The notes beneath the pieces were generated by a model. The model had not been told where the DNA came from. It was given only the letters and a program-made list of their open reading frames with translations, and made no database searches. From assembly GCA_003695675.1 (NCBI GenBank), contig RFIA01000215.1, forward strand, positions 1 to 33,476: a stretch of 33,476 bases of DNA, in the 5' to 3' direction. Positions 32,497 through 33,476 of the stretch are shown piece after piece (the stretch's first letter is position 1; each line of letters begins with the position of its first letter). Origin of the DNA: Chloroflexota bacterium. GTDB lineage: Bacteria; Chloroflexota; Anaerolineae; Aggregatilineales; Phototrophicaceae. A program made the position numbers and the translations under genes.

Positions 32497-33476
32497 TTAT
32501 CCAAAACCAGCGCTACCGCCGCCACTGCCACCCCCGCCGCTAAAGCCGCCGCCGCTCCAACTGCTGCCGCCACTGCTCCAACGACCACTACCCGACGAGC
32601 TTCGTGGTCTACTCGTCATCACACGAGCAGCCGAGTCGAGCATATTCGTGAGACCATCCGAAATAGATTCTAAACCCCCGCTGATATTCCCCGCCATCGA
32701 ATCGAGCGACAGACCGCCACCCTCTGCGCGGACGAGTTCTCCCGCAGAATTTGTGATAGAGCCTCCGGTATATTCAGACACCGGTGTGCCCGCGGTGTAG
32801 CCACCTCTATATGGGCCGCCTAAATATGTCGGGAAATACCATGTTGGTATGCGGGCGTTGGTCGATTTGCTGAAGCGTCGGATCCATGTGCGGTCTAGGC
32901 CGAAAGCGACGGCATAAGCGAGATATTTGTCGAAGTTGTTGGCTGCGGCTTCAACTTCTTCATATCGTTCGAGATTTTTGAGATATTCTTTGAAGGCTTT
33001 CCATTTAGCGGCTTCTTCTGCGCCTTTGCGTGTTTTTGCGGGCATGTGCTGGCCAACCATCAGGGTGACGAGACCGGTGATTGCGAACGCAATCGGAATG
33101 AAGATGAGCGCTGCGCTGTATTCCTGCATGGCTGACCCCGCAGCAAATATAGAGATAATAGACAGACCGATGATACTGCCGCCGAGTGTTCGCCATTTTC
33201 GTCGCGTATCATCCGGCTCAGCCGTGAAGAGACCTTCACGGACGAGTTCTTTATAGAGTTGGTCTTGCAATTTGGGAATGTAACGATAGAAACTATTTCT
33301 TAGCGATTTCAACGATTTTTCGAGGCCAGCAGTCCCAAAAACTTTGCGCAGAATATCTCTTTCAAACGGACGCAAATCATCCTCTGGCTTATCAGTACGT
33401 TTGAAGATAAATTCATTCGATTTGCCAAGCCCGAAGATGATCCCTTCGGTTTGTTGTTCTTCCATGACGAGATAAC
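32497..33476 (-). CDS. DUF2207-like membrane protein, C-terminal part (truncated by window edge)
   Basis: The frame is open to the window end, so the N-terminal part is missing; an internal ATG at 33465 is probably not the start. The visible 326 residues contain LRPFERDILRKVFG, a helical segment, two membrane helices (GGSIIGLSIISIFAAGSA and YSAALIFIPIAFAITGLVTL), the segment WKAFKEYLKNLERYEEVEAA followed by FDKYLAYAVAFGLDRTWIRR, and a Ser/Gly-rich tail ending GGGGSGGGSAGFG. These are hallmarks of the DUF2207 family, whose function is not known. The hisI ATG is 18 bases downstream, so it may be cotranscribed with the his genes. Confidence 0.85.
   Translation of the reverse strand, partial: YLVMEEQQTEGIIFGLGKSNEFIFKRTDKPEDDLRPFERDILRKVFGTAGLEKSLKSLRNSFYRYIPKLQDQLYKELVREGLFTAEPDDTRRKWRTLGGSIIGLSIISIFAAGSAMQEYSAALIFIPIAFAITGLVTLMVGQHMPAKTRKGAEEAAKWKAFKEYLKNLERYEEVEAAANNFDKYLAYAVAFGLDRTWIRRFSKSTNARIPTWYFPTYLGGPYRGGYTAGTPVSEYTGGSITNSAGELVRAEGGGLSLDSMAGNISGGLESISDGLTNMLDSAARVMTSRPRSSSGSGRWSSGGSSWSGGGFSGGGGSGGGSAGFG

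Noticed and set aside
1-33476. CRISPR array, insertion sequence or prophage
   Set aside because: No regularly spaced repeats, transposase or phage structural genes were found on reading both strands.

Overview
The window looks like a piece of a Chloroflexota (Anaerolineae-like) chromosome of moderate GC. This is inferred from gene content and style, not from a search: exported proteins with long Pro/Thr linkers of the TPTPTATPT type, LysM proteins, a BTAD-type regulator, several cytosolic GAF histidine kinases and frequent TTG starts with good Shine-Dalgarno sites. No phage, insertion sequence or CRISPR array was seen. Most genes are housekeeping or signalling genes with tight spacing, so this reads as core chromosome.

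Layout. 1-984: a truncated oligopeptide-type ABC solute-binding protein and secG, both on the minus strand, with an intrinsic terminator between them. 1172-4713: a plus-strand set of a nucleotidyltransferase-like protein with degraded active-site motifs, a membrane protein with zinc ribbon and LysM domains, and a paralogous LysM lipoprotein. 4715-7800 (minus): mutL, with an operator-like palindrome in its promoter, and a GAF histidine kinase. 7801-8104: divergent promoters around a TGTACA-N4-TGTACA element. 8105-11300 (plus): a receiver-TadZ/CpaE-like ATPase fusion, a sirtuin and another GAF histidine kinase, apparently one operon. 11287-15050 (minus): yajC-secD-secF followed by a translationally coupled zinc dehydrogenase. 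15232-16449 (minus): an S41 C-terminal processing protease. 16652-17849 (plus): a YjbR-like protein and an unpaired CoA-transferase alpha subunit.

17935-21952: a TPP riboswitch with an intrinsic terminator, then thiB-thiP-thiQ, a thiamine uptake system switched off by thiamine pyrophosphate. 21976-23952 (minus): gyrB. 24193-27384: tRNA-Leu(GAG), a TPR/membrane protein, a receiver-GAF-histidine kinase hybrid and tRNA-Arg(UCU). 27446-28720 (minus): a regulator joining a degenerate STAND-like ATPase to a winged-helix/BTAD module. 28889-31741: a four-helix membrane protein, a long-chain acyl-CoA ligase and a hotdog thioesterase. 31833-33476 (minus): hisI-hisE and the 3' part of a DUF2207-like membrane protein.

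Functional themes are protein export (secG, yajC-secD-secF, S41 protease), signal transduction (three histidine kinases without membrane segments and two receiver proteins), DNA maintenance (mutL, gyrB) and vitamin uptake. The least conventional parts are the receiver-ATPase/sirtuin/kinase operon with its divergent kinase and shared putative operator, the tandem LysM proteins with a shared two-cysteine insert, and the palindrome inside the mutL promoter. All functional assignments come from motif recognition; no database search was possible.
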